Below are positions 16,636 to 25,527 of a stretch of 64,000 nt of DNA, one piece after another (position 1 is the first letter of the stretch; each line of letters opens with the position of its first letter). Both the position numbers and the translations under genes were made by a program. Origin of the DNA: Rhodococcus sp. 06-462-5 (lineage in GTDB: Bacteria > Actinomycetota > Actinomycetes > Mycobacteriales > Mycobacteriaceae); NCBI RefSeq assembly GCF_002258315.1, contig NZ_NOYD01000013.1:310001-374000 (forward strand), given 5' to 3'. The notes beneath the pieces were generated by a model that worked only from the letters and a program-made list of their open reading frames with translations, ran no database searches and was not told the origin of the DNA.

Positions 16636-17639
16636 CGGCCGAGTTGCCTCGCCCATTCGGCGATCAGCTCGGCCGCGGGCTTCGCCTTCGCACGGCGAAA
16701 ACCGGTGCCTGCCCACATCGACAGTCCCGACGGATCGCCCGCCGCCGCGGCCTTCGCACGCATCGGCGCGGTCAGATAGTGCAGATCGGGATACGCCAGT
16801 GGTGCCGCCTCGGAATTCTCGCGCATGAACTCGTTCACCAGCCCCCGCGCGGGGCGGCCGGAGAACGCCTTGGTCACCGCGGTGTCGGGAGCGACCGTCA
16901 GTTGCTCTCGGTGCACCGGCTTGGTGCCCGCCTCGGGTGTGTTCAGAAACGCGGTTCCGAGCTGAGCGGCATGCGCGGCACCCGAATCGAGCAGTGGCGC
17001 AATGTCGTTGCCATCCATCAGTCCGCCCGCAGCGATTCGCGGTAGATCGGAGATCTCCCGCACCGCGGTCAGCAGTTCGGTCAGCGGCTCGTCGGGGGCC
17101 GAGCCGTCGAATGTGCCTCGATGCCCGCCCGCTTCGGGTCCCTGCACCACCAGCGCATCGACGCCATTGGCGGTGGCCACCGAAGCGTCCGACGCGGTGG
17201 CGACGGTGGCCCACACCTCGGTCCCGACGGCGTGCAACTGGGCGACCTCGTCCGCGTCGAACGTCGCGAACGTACTCGACACCAGGGGTACCGGGTGCGC
17301 GAGCAGCCACGCGAACTTCTCGGAGTAGAAGTCGTCGCGTCGGACCAGCTCTCCCGGCTCCGCGTCGAAACGCTCGAACCAGGACGCCAGATGCTCGGCA
17401 TAGGACTCCACATCCGCACCCGATGGCTCCTCGGGCAGGAAGAGATTGACACCGAACAGCAGACCGCGCACCGAATCGATCTGCGCCGCAAAGGCTTCGG
17501 GCGTCAGCAACGCACCGGCGATCATGCCGAGCCCACCCGCCTCCGATACGGCGCGCGCGAGTTCGGGAGTACTCGGGCCGCCGGCCATCGGCGCACCGAC
17601 AACGGGAACACGCAACTGCTTCAGAATCGGCGTCGTCAC
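16632..17639 (-). CDS. nitronate monooxygenase (2-nitropropane dioxygenase family)
   Basis: FMN-dependent oxidoreductase that oxidises alkyl nitronates such as propionate-3-nitronate; the physiological role is usually detoxification. 335 residues from GTG 17639 (MTTPILKQLRVPVVGAPMAG). Visible features are the N-terminal VVGAPMAGGPS FMN strand, GGLGMIAGALLTPE, FGVNLFLP, the active-site QGPEAGGHRGTF histidine segment, and IAAGGLMDG and AAHAAQLGTAFL phosphate-binding segments. The frame extends to GTG 17669 but the family N-terminus fits 17639. Confidence 0.85.
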   Translation of the reverse strand: MTTPILKQLRVPVVGAPMAGGPSTPELARAVSEAGGLGMIAGALLTPEAFAAQIDSVRGLLFGVNLFLPEEPSGADVESYAEHLASWFERFDAEPGELVRRDDFYSEKFAWLLAHPVPLVSSTFATFDADEVAQLHAVGTEVWATVATASDASVATANGVDALVVQGPEAGGHRGTFDGSAPDEPLTELLTAVREISDLPRIAAGGLMDGNDIAPLLDSGAAHAAQLGTAFLNTPEAGTKPVHREQLTVAPDTAVTKAFSGRPARGLVNEFMRENSEAAPLAYPDLHYLTAPMRAKAAAAGDPSGLSMWAGTGFRRAKAKPAAELIAEWARQLGR

Positions 17640-17706
17640 AGGTTCGAAATGTACTCGCCCGCACTTCACGCCGGAGTTCGGTGGGGACCGCGCGCCCCTA
17701 CTGACA

Positions 17707-17746
17707 ACTGCGCACCCCTGCTTCGATACGAGCGGGGGCGCGCAGT
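17707..17746 (-). terminator. possible terminator hairpin after lepA
   Basis: ACTGCGC (17707-17713) pairs with GCGCAGT (17740-17746), with further C/G pairing inside. It lies between lepA and the nitronate monooxygenase gene, both on the minus strand. No T-tract follows, so confidence is low. Confidence 0.35.
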
Positions 17747-17789
17747 CGGCAGAAAGGGTGTGAGGTTGCTGCCGGCAACCAGGAGCTGC

Positions 17790-19631
17790 CTACTTCTTCG
17801 GCTTGTCCGAGGAAGATTCCGAGGACAGTGCGGCGACGAAGGCTTCCTGCGGCACCTCGACGCGACCGATCGTCTTCATCCGCTTCTTGCCTTCTTTCTG
17901 CTTCTCGAGCAGCTTGCGCTTACGGCTGATGTCGCCGCCGTAGCACTTGGCCAGCACGTCCTTGCGGATCGCGCGGATGTTCTCGCGGGCGATGATGCGA
18001 GAGCCGATGGCGGCCTGAATCGGCACCTCGAACTGCTGCCGCGGAATGAGTTCCTTGAGCTTGGTCGTCATCTTGTTGCCGTAGGCCGCGGCAGCGTCCT
18101 TGTGCACGATCGCCGAGAACGCGTCGACGGCCTCCCCCTGCAACAGGATGTCGACCTTGACCAGCGCACCGCTCTGTTCGCCGATCTCCTCGTAGTCGAG
18201 GCTGGCGTATCCACGCGTTCGGGACTTCAGGATGTCGAAGAAGTCGAAGATGATCTCGGCCATCGGGATGGTGTAGCGCAGCTCGACTCGGGTCTCGGAC
18301 AGGTAGTCCATGCCGCCGAGTTCTCCACGTCGTCCCTGGCACAGTTCCATGATGGAACCGATGAACTCGCTGGGCGAGATGATGGTGCACTTGACCATCG
18401 GCTCGAACACTTCCCGCGCCTTGCCCTCGGGCCAGTACGACGGGTTGGTGACGATGTGCTCGGCACCGTCTTCCATCTCGACGCGGTAGACCACGTTCGG
18501 CGAAGTCGAGATCAGGTCCAGGTTGAACTCTCGCTCGAGCCGTTCGCGGGTGATCTCCATGTGCAGCAGACCGAGGAAGCCGCAGCGGAAGCCGAAGCCG
18601 AGAGCAACCGAAGTTTCCGGCTCGTAGGTCAGGGCCGCGTCGTTGAGTTGCAGCTTCTCGAGAGCGTCACGCAGGTCGGGGTAGTCCGAGCCGTCGAGCG
18701 GGTAGAGGCCCGAGTACACCATCGGACGGGGTTCGCGGTAGCCGGTCAGCGGCTCGGTCGCACCCTTGCGGAAGGTCGTGACGGTATCGCCGACCTTGGA
18801 CTGGCGGACGTCCTTCACGCCGGTGATGAGGTAGCCCACTTCGCCGACGCCGAGGCCCTTGGTCGCCTTCGGATCGGGTGAGACGATGCCGACCTCGAGC
18901 AACTCGTGTGTCGAGCCGGTTGACATCATCGTGACCTTCTCGCGCGGATTGAGTGCACCGTCGACGACGCGGACGTAGGTGACGACGCCGCGGTAGGTGT
19001 CGTAGACCGAGTCGAAGATCATCGCGCGGGCAGGCCCGTCCGGGTTGCCGACCGGGGCCGGAACCAGCTTGACGACCTCGTTGAGCAACTCCTCGACACC
19101 GACGCCCGTCTTGCCCGACACGCGCAGCACGTCGTCCGCCTCGCACCCGATGATGTGGGCGATCTCGGCGGCATAGCGGTCCGGGTCGGCCGCGGGCAGG
19201 TCGATCTTGTTGAGGACCGGAATGATGGTGAGCTCTTTGTCGAGAGCGAGGTACAGGTTCGCGAGCGTCTGCGCCTCGATGCCCTGCGCCGCGTCGACGA
19301 GCAGCACCGCTCCCTCACAGGCCTCGAGCGCGCGCGACACCTCGTAGGTGAAGTCGACGTGGCCGGGCGTGTCGATGAGGTGCAGGACGAATTCTTCGCC
19401 GTCGACGACCCAGGGCAGCCGGACGTTCTGCGCCTTGATGGTGATGCCGCGCTCGCGCTCGATGTCCATCCGGTCCAGGTACTGCGCGCGCATCGACCGG
19501 TCGTCGACGACGCCCGTCAGCTGCAACATCCGGTCGGCCAGCGTCGACTTGCCGTGGTCGATGTGGGCGATGATGCAGAAGTTCCTGATCCTGGACGGAT
19601 CGGTGAACGTCGTGTCGGCGAAGCTGGGCAC
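17790..19631 (-). CDS. lepA: elongation factor 4 (LepA, ribosome back-translocase)
   Basis: 613-residue translational GTPase acting on stalled ribosomes and in 30S biogenesis. G1 is [10 protein letters not shown]2 [11 protein letters not shown]3 DTPGHVDF and G4 NKIDLP, all intact. Domains II and III follow, then the EF-G-like domain V and the LepA-specific C-terminal domain, whose signature reads [20 protein letters not shown] followed by a basic stretch. The tail ends SSDKPKK. It diverges from the PemK/MazF-like gene, 156 nt away. Confidence 0.97.
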   Translation of the reverse strand: MPSFADTTFTDPSRIRNFCIIAHIDHGKSTLADRMLQLTGVVDDRSMRAQYLDRMDIERERGITIKAQNVRLPWVVDGEEFVLHLIDTPGHVDFTYEVSRALEACEGAVLLVDAAQGIEAQTLANLYLALDKELTIIPVLNKIDLPAADPDRYAAEIAHIIGCEADDVLRVSGKTGVGVEELLNEVVKLVPAPVGNPDGPARAMIFDSVYDTYRGVVTYVRVVDGALNPREKVTMMSTGSTHELLEVGIVSPDPKATKGLGVGEVGYLITGVKDVRQSKVGDTVTTFRKGATEPLTGYREPRPMVYSGLYPLDGSDYPDLRDALEKLQLNDAALTYEPETSVALGFGFRCGFLGLLHMEITRERLEREFNLDLISTSPNVVYRVEMEDGAEHIVTNPSYWPEGKAREVFEPMVKCTIISPSEFIGSIMELCQGRRGELGGMDYLSETRVELRYTIPMAEIIFDFFDILKSRTRGYASLDYEEIGEQSGALVKVDILLQGEAVDAFSAIVHKDAAAAYGNKMTTKLKELIPRQQFEVPIQAAIGSRIIARENIRAIRKDVLAKCYGGDISRKRKLLEKQKEGKKRMKTIGRVEVPQEAFVAALSSESSSDKPKK

Positions 19632-19787
19632 TCGTATCCTTCGGCTGGCGTGTTCGAAATGAGCGAACGGGTTTCCCTATCGTCCCACGCCGAGAACGGT
19701 GCGCCGTCCCCGGCTGTCCGACTCGGGTGTTCACGTCCCCGCGGTTCGGGCGATGAGCAGCAGAGTCTGCATCGCTACACTCGCCGC

Positions 19788-20357
19788 ATGGCTGGCAACT
19801 GGAGCAGATTCGGCAGGGAACTGAGCAAGATCGCGATGCGCGAGGGCCCTCGGCTGCTGCGTCAACTGCAGAAGTCCGGTGCCCTGCAGAAGGGCAAGGA
19901 CGCGATCAGCGGAACGGCCACGCGCACGTCCGCGCCTGCACCTCGTCCGGGGCGTCCGGTGGCATCGCAGACCAGGCCAACGGCGCAACGCGCCCGCACC
20001 ATCGAGTACTCCCCCGACCTGGACGGCAAGGCCGACCCCGGTGAGATCGTCTGGACCTGGGTCACCTACGAGGAAGACGCGAGCCAGGGCAAGGACCGCC
20101 CGGTGTTGGTCATCGGACGCGAGGGCAACGATCTGCTCGGCCTGATGTTGTCGAGCCAGAGCAGCCGCGACGGAGACCGTGATTGGCAGTCGATCGGGTC
20201 CGGGTCCTGGGACGCCGAGGGCCGACCGAGCTGGATTCGTCTGGATCGAGTGCTCGACGTGCCCGAGGACGGTATTCGACGCGAGGGTGCGATTCTGAGC
20301 AAGCCCCAATTCGATTCCGTCGCAAACAGATTGCGACGTGACTTCGGCTGGAACTGA
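19788..20357 (+). CDS. PemK/MazF-like protein (Rv2405 type)
   Basis: 189 residues from ATG 19788, the same length I recall for M. tuberculosis Rv2405. The first 75 residues are basic and low in complexity (APAPRPGRPVASQTRPTAQR). The C-terminal half (about 75-185) is a MazF/PemK-like SH3 barrel: GEIVWTWVTYEE, KDRPVLVIGREGNDLLGLML, WIRLDRVLDV, and REGAILSKPQF. MazF toxins are ribosome-independent RNases. Here there is no antitoxin partner and the gene sits in conserved lepA context, so it is probably not an active toxin-antitoxin module. Confidence 0.8.
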   Translation: MAGNWSRFGRELSKIAMREGPRLLRQLQKSGALQKGKDAISGTATRTSAPAPRPGRPVASQTRPTAQRARTIEYSPDLDGKADPGEIVWTWVTYEEDASQGKDRPVLVIGREGNDLLGLMLSSQSSRDGDRDWQSIGSGSWDAEGRPSWIRLDRVLDVPEDGIRREGAILSKPQFDSVANRLRRDFGWN

Positions 20358-20361
20358 TGTG

Positions 20362-20396
20362 TGCGTTGTGCGCCCCGCGGAGGAACGCACAACGCA
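20362..20396. terminator. bidirectional hairpin between convergent genes
   Basis: Perfect 10-bp arms TGCGTTGTGC and GCACAACGCA around a 15-nt loop, immediately after the PemK/MazF-like stop and 7 nt before the transglutaminase stop. No T-tract; likely serves both strands. Confidence 0.55.
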
Positions 20397-20402
20397 CCGG
20401 GA

Positions 20403-21245
20403 TCACGCCAACCGGGTGATTTCCACGACCACGTCGAGAGCCGTCGAACCGCCGCCCGAGAAGATGCCCTTGAGCGGTGGCACGTCGGCGTAGTCGCGGC
20501 CGAGTCCGACCGAGACGTGCTGCTCGTTGACGGCGATGGCGTTGGTCGGGTCGTAGCCCCACCACGCACCGGTCCAGGCCTCGATCCACGCGTGGCTCTG
20601 GCCCTCCACCGTCGCACCGATCGCAGCCTGCTTCTTCGGGTGCAGGTACCCCGAGACGTACCGGCTCGGGATGCCGACGCTGCGCAGCATCAGCAACGTC
20701 AGGTGGGCGTAGTCCTGGCAGACGCCCTTCTTCTCCGACCACGCTTCGACGGCCGAGGTGTGCACGCCGGTGGTTCCCGGCACGTAGGACATCTCCTGGT
20801 TGACCCAGTTGGAGATCTCCACGACCGATTCCTGCGGCGGTAGCCCCTTGGACAGCTTCTTCGCCACCGACGCCAGTTGCCTGTTCTTCGGCACGTACTC
20901 GGTGTTGTCGAGGACCTCGTTGAAGCGGTCGATCACCTGGTCGCTCGCGAGTTCCTCCCATGAGGCGTTCTCGTCCGGGTAGACGAAGGGGTCGGTCTCG
21001 ACCACCGACGATCCGGTGACCTCGAGCTCGGTGTGCGGTGCGTGCAGGTCGAACGCGGTCACCGCGGTGCCCCAGTAGTCGGTGTAGCGGTAGGAACGCG
21101 TCACCGGGTTGGTCTCGACTCGGTTCAGAATCACGTTCTGCCGGTTGTCACTTCGCGGCGTCAACCGAGCCTCGTTGTACGACGACGTCACCGGTGCGTC
21201 GTACTGATAGCCCGTGGTGTGCACGACACGCATACGCCAGCTCAC
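20403..21245 (-). CDS. transglutaminase-like cysteine protease family protein
   Basis: 280 residues with an N-terminal beta domain (LRMRVVHTTGYQYDAPV type, about 1-100) and a transglutaminase-like core. The catalytic triad candidates are Cys in KKGVCQDYAHL, His in GQSHAWIEAW and Asp in WWGYDPTN. Last gene of a three-gene operon with the alpha-E and circularly permuted ATP-grasp genes (4-nt overlap). This trio is widespread and proposed from comparative genomics to make and cleave a peptide or amide-linked metabolite; its substrate is unknown. M. tuberculosis has the same order (Rv2409c-Rv2411c). Confidence 0.88.
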   Translation of the reverse strand: MSWRMRVVHTTGYQYDAPVTSSYNEARLTPRSDNRQNVILNRVETNPVTRSYRYTDYWGTAVTAFDLHAPHTELEVTGSSVVETDPFVYPDENASWEELASDQVIDRFNEVLDNTEYVPKNRQLASVAKKLSKGLPPQESVVEISNWVNQEMSYVPGTTGVHTSAVEAWSEKKGVCQDYAHLTLLMLRSVGIPSRYVSGYLHPKKQAAIGATVEGQSHAWIEAWTGAWWGYDPTNAIAVNEQHVSVGLGRDYADVPPLKGIFSGGGSTALDVVVEITRLA

Positions 21246-22216
21246 AGTTCACCTTCCAATTGATCTTCGAATGTTCCCGAGCCGGCGTCCGTCCACGCAA
21301 CCCACGGAGCAGCGTGGAAATACTGCTTGGAAATTGCGTCACCGAGTTCACGGCACGTTTCCTGCAGCGAGAGCAGGCGCTCCTGCAGATCGTCGAGAAT
21401 CTCACCGGGACGGAGGAATTCGAGTTCGCTGCGAGCGCGGCCGAGGAGGCGCTGCGCTTCGGCGCGCGCACCGACTCGACTGTTGGGTTGATGGTCGAGC
21501 TGATCGAGCGAACGTTCCGCCTCGTTGAGTGCGTAGAACACCGATCGCGGAAAGAGCCTGTCCAGCAACATGAATTCGAGAACTCGCTGGGCGTCGAGCG
21601 CGCCGCGGTACGTGCGCAAGTAGGTGTCGTGAGCACCGGCGGAGCGCAGCACGGTGACCCAAGCCGGCGACGACGGCCGGTCACCGGCTCGCGAGAGCAA
21701 CAACCGAACGATCATGTCGATGCGCTCGACCGAGCGACCGAGCAGGAGGAAGCGATAGCCGTCGTCGTGACTGAGGGTGGAGTCCGCGAGACCGGCGAAC
21801 ATCGCTGCGCGCTCCTCGATGTAGCTGAAGAACTCGGCCGGGCCGGTGCGCTTGGACGCCCTGATGCGCTCGTTGAGCCCGTTGTACGTGGTGTTGAGGC
21901 ACTCCCACATCTCGCTGGACGTGACTTCTCGTGCACCACGGGCGTTCTCACGCGCGCTCGACAGCGAGTCCACGATCGAACCCAATCCGTCGCGGCTGAA
22001 GGCGACGACCTCGGTGAGCGACCACACGTCGAGCGAGACGTCCGGCTCGTGCTTGAACCCGAGCACTCGCAACAACACTCGCGAAGTGTGGTCGGGATCG
22101 ACCGTGGCGTCCTCGAGAAGCTGGTGGACGGTGACGTCGAGAATGCGGGCCGTGTCGTCCGCTCTCTCGACGTACCGTCCGATCCAGTAGAGCGACTCTG
22201 CGTTGCGCGCGAGCAT
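21242..22216 (-). CDS. alpha-E domain-containing protein
   Basis: 324 residues, all alpha, starting MLARNAESLYWIGRYVERADD, the diagnostic alpha-E opening. No catalytic motif is evident; Glu/Arg pairs recur in the helices. The family occurs almost only beside a circularly permuted ATP-grasp ligase and a transglutaminase-like protease and may be a scaffold or carry out part of the ligation. The ATG directly follows the ATP-grasp stop and the gene overlaps the transglutaminase gene by 4 nt. Confidence 0.88.
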   Translation of the reverse strand: MLARNAESLYWIGRYVERADDTARILDVTVHQLLEDATVDPDHTSRVLLRVLGFKHEPDVSLDVWSLTEVVAFSRDGLGSIVDSLSSARENARGAREVTSSEMWECLNTTYNGLNERIRASKRTGPAEFFSYIEERAAMFAGLADSTLSHDDGYRFLLLGRSVERIDMIVRLLLSRAGDRPSSPAWVTVLRSAGAHDTYLRTYRGALDAQRVLEFMLLDRLFPRSVFYALNEAERSLDQLDHQPNSRVGARAEAQRLLGRARSELEFLRPGEILDDLQERLLSLQETCRELGDAISKQYFHAAPWVAWTDAGSGTFEDQLEGEL

Positions 22217-23920
22217 TTACTGTCCACCGCCGTTCGAGTCCGAGTTCGTTGCCTGCTGCTGTTGTTGCTGCTGTTGCTGATTCATCTGCTGGTCCATCGT
22301 CAGCTCCGGGCCCTGTTCGGCCATCGGCGACTCCGGGGGCACGCTGACGATCTCCTCGCCGGCAAGCTCCTGCTCCTCCTGAGAGGTTCGGGTGGCGAGC
22401 ACCCAGGTGTCCTTGCTGCCGCCGCCCTGGCTCGAGTTGACCACCAGAGATCCCTCCGGCAACGCGACTCGGGTCAGGCCGCCGGGCAGCACCCAGACGT
22501 CGTCGCCGTCGTTGACGGCGAACGGCCGCAGGTCGACGTGGCGGGGTACCAATCGATCGCCGATCTTGGTCGGCACCGTCGAGAGCTGCACGACGGGCTG
22601 GGCGATCCAACCGCGCGGATCTGCGCGGACCTTCTTGCTGATGGTCGCGAGTTCCTTCGGCGAGGCGTCGGGCCCGAAGACGATGCCGTAGCCGCCCGAG
22701 CCTTCCACCGGCTTGATGACCAGTTCGTCGATGCGGTCGAGGACTTCCTCGCACTCGTCGTCGAGCCAGCACCGGAACGTGTCGACGTTGGCCAACAGAG
22801 GTTTCTCACCCATGTAGTAATCGATGATCGTCGGTACGTAGGTGTAGACGAGCTTGTCGTCGCCGACGCCGTTTCCGACGGCACTCGAGATCACGACGTT
22901 GCCTGCGCGAGCGGCATTGACCAGTCCTGCCACTCCGAGCACGGAGTCGGGACGGAACTGCATGGGGTCGAGGTAGTCGTCGTCGATACGTCGATAGATG
23001 ACGTCGACCTGACGCTCGCCCTCGGTGGTGCGCATGTAGACGATGTTGTCTCGGCAGAACAGGTCGCGTCCTTCGACGAGCTCGACGCCCATGAGCCGGG
23101 CGAGCAACGAGTGCTCGAAGTACGCCGAGTTGGCGACGCCCGGAGTGAGAACCACCACGGTCGGGTCGGCCTCGTTGAGGGCAGCCGATGCGCGCAGTGC
23201 CCGCAGCAGATGCGAGGCGTAATCGCCGACGGCGCGGACGCGGTGGCTGGCGAACAGGTCGGGGAACACCCGGGCCATGGTGCGACGGTTCTCCATGACG
23301 TAGGACACGCCCGACGGTGACCGCAGATTGTCCTCGAGGACGCGGAACGTGCCCTGCGCGTCACGAATGAGGTCGATGCCCGCGACGTGGATACGCACAC
23401 CGTTGGGCGGCGTTATGCCGACCGCCTCCCGGTGGAAGTGCTCGCAGGAGGTCACCAGCCGCTTGGGTACCACTCCGTCGCGCAGGATCTCCTGGTCGCC
23501 GTAGATGTCGGCGAGAAACATCTCGAGCGCTTTGACGCGCTGCTTGATGCCGCGCTCGAGACGGGACCACTCCCCTGCGGCGATGACGCGGGGCACCTGA
23601 TCGAGCGGGAAGGGACGTTCCTGGCCGGACAGCGAGAACGTGATGCCCTGGTCGATGAAGGCTCGTCCCAACGCGTCGGATCTCGCGTCCAGGTCCACCG
23701 CGTTCGCCGGGGCGAGTGCGGTGTGGATGCCTTTGTACGGAGTTCGGGTGCGCCCGTCGGCGTCGAACATCTCGTCGAACGCGAGACTGTACTTTCCGAC
23801 GTCGGAATACCCGCCGAACACTCCGTCGGCTTCGGGTTCGTCACGATCCGCTGACTTGGTTTTGGTCGCTTTGGCCTTGGTGGTGGCATGCGTTGCCGAT
23901 CGCGGACTCATTCTGGCCAT
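22217..23920 (-). CDS. circularly permuted type 2 ATP-grasp protein with C-terminal polyglutamine tail
   Basis: 567 residues from ATG 23920; earlier in-frame codons to 24046 run into the rpsT promoter region. The permuted ATP-grasp core shows VRIHVAGIDLIRDAQG, LEDNLRSPSGVSYV, VVLTPGVANSAYFEH and DELVIKPVEGSGGYGIVFGP, where the lysine and glycine loop bind ATP. Such enzymes form carboxylate-amine bonds. The first 35 residues are basic and the last 60 are low complexity, including nine consecutive glutamines. It is the first gene of the ATP-grasp/alpha-E/transglutaminase operon. Confidence 0.87.
   Translation of the reverse strand: MARMSPRSATHATTKAKATKTKSADRDEPEADGVFGGYSDVGKYSLAFDEMFDADGRTRTPYKGIHTALAPANAVDLDARSDALGRAFIDQGITFSLSGQERPFPLDQVPRVIAAGEWSRLERGIKQRVKALEMFLADIYGDQEILRDGVVPKRLVTSCEHFHREAVGITPPNGVRIHVAGIDLIRDAQGTFRVLEDNLRSPSGVSYVMENRRTMARVFPDLFASHRVRAVGDYASHLLRALRASAALNEADPTVVVLTPGVANSAYFEHSLLARLMGVELVEGRDLFCRDNIVYMRTTEGERQVDVIYRRIDDDYLDPMQFRPDSVLGVAGLVNAARAGNVVISSAVGNGVGDDKLVYTYVPTIIDYYMGEKPLLANVDTFRCWLDDECEEVLDRIDELVIKPVEGSGGYGIVFGPDASPKELATISKKVRADPRGWIAQPVVQLSTVPTKIGDRLVPRHVDLRPFAVNDGDDVWVLPGGLTRVALPEGSLVVNSSQGGGSKDTWVLATRTSQEEQELAGEEIVSVPPESPMAEQGPELTMDQQMNQQQQQQQQQATNSDSNGGGQ
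22253..22279 (-). repeat. polyglutamine (CAG/CAA) tract in the ATP-grasp gene
   Basis: Nine consecutive Gln codons with mixed CAG and CAA use, encoding QQQQQQQQQ near the C-terminus, flanked by DQQMN and ATNSDSNGGGQ. A trinucleotide-like tract of this sort is prone to length variation. Confidence 0.9.
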
Positions 23921-23993
23921 GTTGCTACAGAGACAGGAGTTAGGCGCGGTAGAAGCGTTAATTTCTTGAAACGCATCGTCACCCCGGTCCGGA

Positions 23994-24023
23994 TTGGGTT
24001 CTGGCCGACCGTACTGGTATTCT
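23994..24023 (+). promoter_or_regulatory. possible rpsT promoter
   Basis: TTGGGT (23994-23999) and TATTCT (24018-24023) are separated by 18 bp, upstream of rpsT by about 100 nt. Match to sigma-70-type consensus is moderate. Confidence 0.4.
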
Positions 24024-24125
24024 CGATCTTCGGCGCAGGGCTCCAACGCTCAGCAGCAGACTTCGGGCATTCCAGCATGGATCGCCCTGACCGGAATACC
24101 GACGAAGACGACAAGGATTTTACGC

Positions 24126-24386
24126 GTGGCCAATATCAAGTCCCAGAAGAAGCGGATTCTCACCAACGAGCGTGCACGCCTGCGCAACCAGTCGGTGAAG
24201 TCCTCCCTTCGTACCGTCATCCGCTCGTTCCGCGAGGCACAGGCTGCGGGCGACAAGGACAAGGCTTCCGAGATTCTTCTCGATGCAGGCCGCAAGCTCG
24301 ACAAGGCCGCCAGCAAGGGCGTCATCCACAAGAACCAGGCAGCCAACAAGAAGTCGGCACTGGCTCTCGCAGTCAACAAGCTCTGA
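24126..24386 (+). CDS. rpsT: 30S ribosomal protein S20
   Basis: 86-residue, lysine/arginine-rich S20 that binds 16S rRNA in the 30S body. Starts at GTG 24126 ([18 protein letters not shown]) after AAGGA. The family pattern is [16 protein letters not shown] and [20 protein letters not shown]. Extending upstream to ATG 23994 adds unrelated sequence. Followed by a strong intrinsic terminator. Confidence 0.97.
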   Translation: MANIKSQKKRILTNERARLRNQSVKSSLRTVIRSFREAQAAGDKDKASEILLDAGRKLDKAASKGVIHKNQAANKKSALALAVNKL

Positions 24387-24407
24387 TACAACACTGAGCT
24401 CGATCGA

Positions 24408-24443
24408 GCCCGCTGCATCCGACCAGGATGCGGCGGGCTTTTT
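24408..24443 (+). terminator. rho-independent terminator of rpsT
   Basis: 13-bp stem (GCCCGCTGCATCC with GGATGCGGCGGGC, one mismatch) with a 5-nt loop, followed by TTTTT at 24439-24443. It is one of only two textbook T-tailed terminators I see in the window. Confidence 0.9.
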
Positions 24444-24500
24444 CGTGCGCTCGGCTTGTCGTGCGTTGGGTGTTTCGGTGCGCTCTGCGAGCTGTCGACG

Positions 24501-25475
24501 CTATCTGCCCAGTGAGGCGACCTCGGCCACCACCTTCTCCACCGCGTAGTCCGCGTCCGCTGCTTGACCTTTGACGTCGGCGTTCAGTTGCGCCACCACG
24601 CGCAGCGCCTGGGCGATGGATCGGCCGTTCCACCCACGCGCCTGGCCCTGCGCCTTCTTGATCTTCCACGGCGGCATACCCAACTCCCCTGCCATGCGGA
24701 ACGGGTCGCCGCGGCCGGCCGAACCCACCAGCGCAATGGTCCGGACGGCATCGGCCAACGCATCGGCGAGCAACACGTGCGCCACGCCCCGGTGCATCGC
24801 CCAGCGCAGAGCCTCGAGCGCGCCGGCTCGGTCTCCGATCACCGCTTTGTCCGCGACGTCGAATCCGGAGACCTCGGCCTTGCCGGAGTAGTACCGACGC
24901 ACCGCGGCGAGGTCGACCTTGCCCCCGGTATCGGAGACCAACTGCGAACAGGCCGATGCCAATTCGCGCAGTTCGTTGCCCACGGACTCGACAACCGCTT
25001 CGATCACGTCGCCGCTCACCCGGACGTCGGCGGTACGGAACTCTCCGCGCACGAAGTCGATGCGTTCGGCAGGCTTGGTGAGCTTGGCGCACTCGTGCAC
25101 CTGTGCGCCGCATTTCTGCAGCGCGCCGACCATCGCCTTGGCCCGGCCGCCGCCGGAGTGCATGACCACGACCACAGCGCCCTCGGGCGGATCGGTGGCG
25201 GCGTCGAGTACCAGCGCAGCAGCGTCCTTGCCTGCCTCGGCCGCGGCCTCGAGCACGAGAACACGGTCCTCGGCGAACAGCGACGGGCTCAGCAGTTCGG
25301 CGAGTTCCGGGGCACTGGCATCACCGGTGCGCAACCGTGTGACCGGCAGGTCCTCTCCCGGAATCGCAGCATTCGCACGCACCTGGGCCACGATCGCGGC
25401 TACCGCGCGATCCATCAGAAGTTCCTCGTCGCCGAGGACCAGATGCAGTGGAGCCACACTCGAAGTCACGACCAT
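24501..25475 (-). CDS. holA: DNA polymerase III subunit delta
   Basis: Clamp-loader subunit that opens the beta sliding clamp. 324 residues from ATG 25475 ([20 protein letters not shown]). The N-terminal AAA+-like domain lacks a working P-loop, as is normal for delta; [13 protein letters not shown] and the beta-binding [16 protein letters not shown] are visible. The C-terminal collar domain includes [17 protein letters not shown]. The frame is open to 25508. It lies downstream of comEA-comEC as in mycobacteria. Confidence 0.92.
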   Translation of the reverse strand: MVVTSSVAPLHLVLGDEELLMDRAVAAIVAQVRANAAIPGEDLPVTRLRTGDASAPELAELLSPSLFAEDRVLVLEAAAEAGKDAAALVLDAATDPPEGAVVVVMHSGGGRAKAMVGALQKCGAQVHECAKLTKPAERIDFVRGEFRTADVRVSGDVIEAVVESVGNELRELASACSQLVSDTGGKVDLAAVRRYYSGKAEVSGFDVADKAVIGDRAGALEALRWAMHRGVAHVLLADALADAVRTIALVGSAGRGDPFRMAGELGMPPWKIKKAQGQARGWNGRSIAQALRVVAQLNADVKGQAADADYAVEKVVAEVASLGR

Positions 25476-25527
25476 GATCGTGCCATGTGCGACCGACACT
25501 GCGAGCATCCGCTCGGGGTCCGAGCGG

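Noticed and set aside
19788-20357. Toxin-antitoxin locus based on the PemK/MazF-like domain
   Set aside because: No antitoxin gene adjoins it, the long basic N-terminus is atypical, and it is a conserved lepA neighbour; treated as a solitary protein.
21038-23320. 760-codon open frame antisense to the alpha-E/ATP-grasp operon
   Set aside because: Shadow of three conserved genes on the minus strand; low-complexity Arg/Val/Asp-rich translation without motifs.
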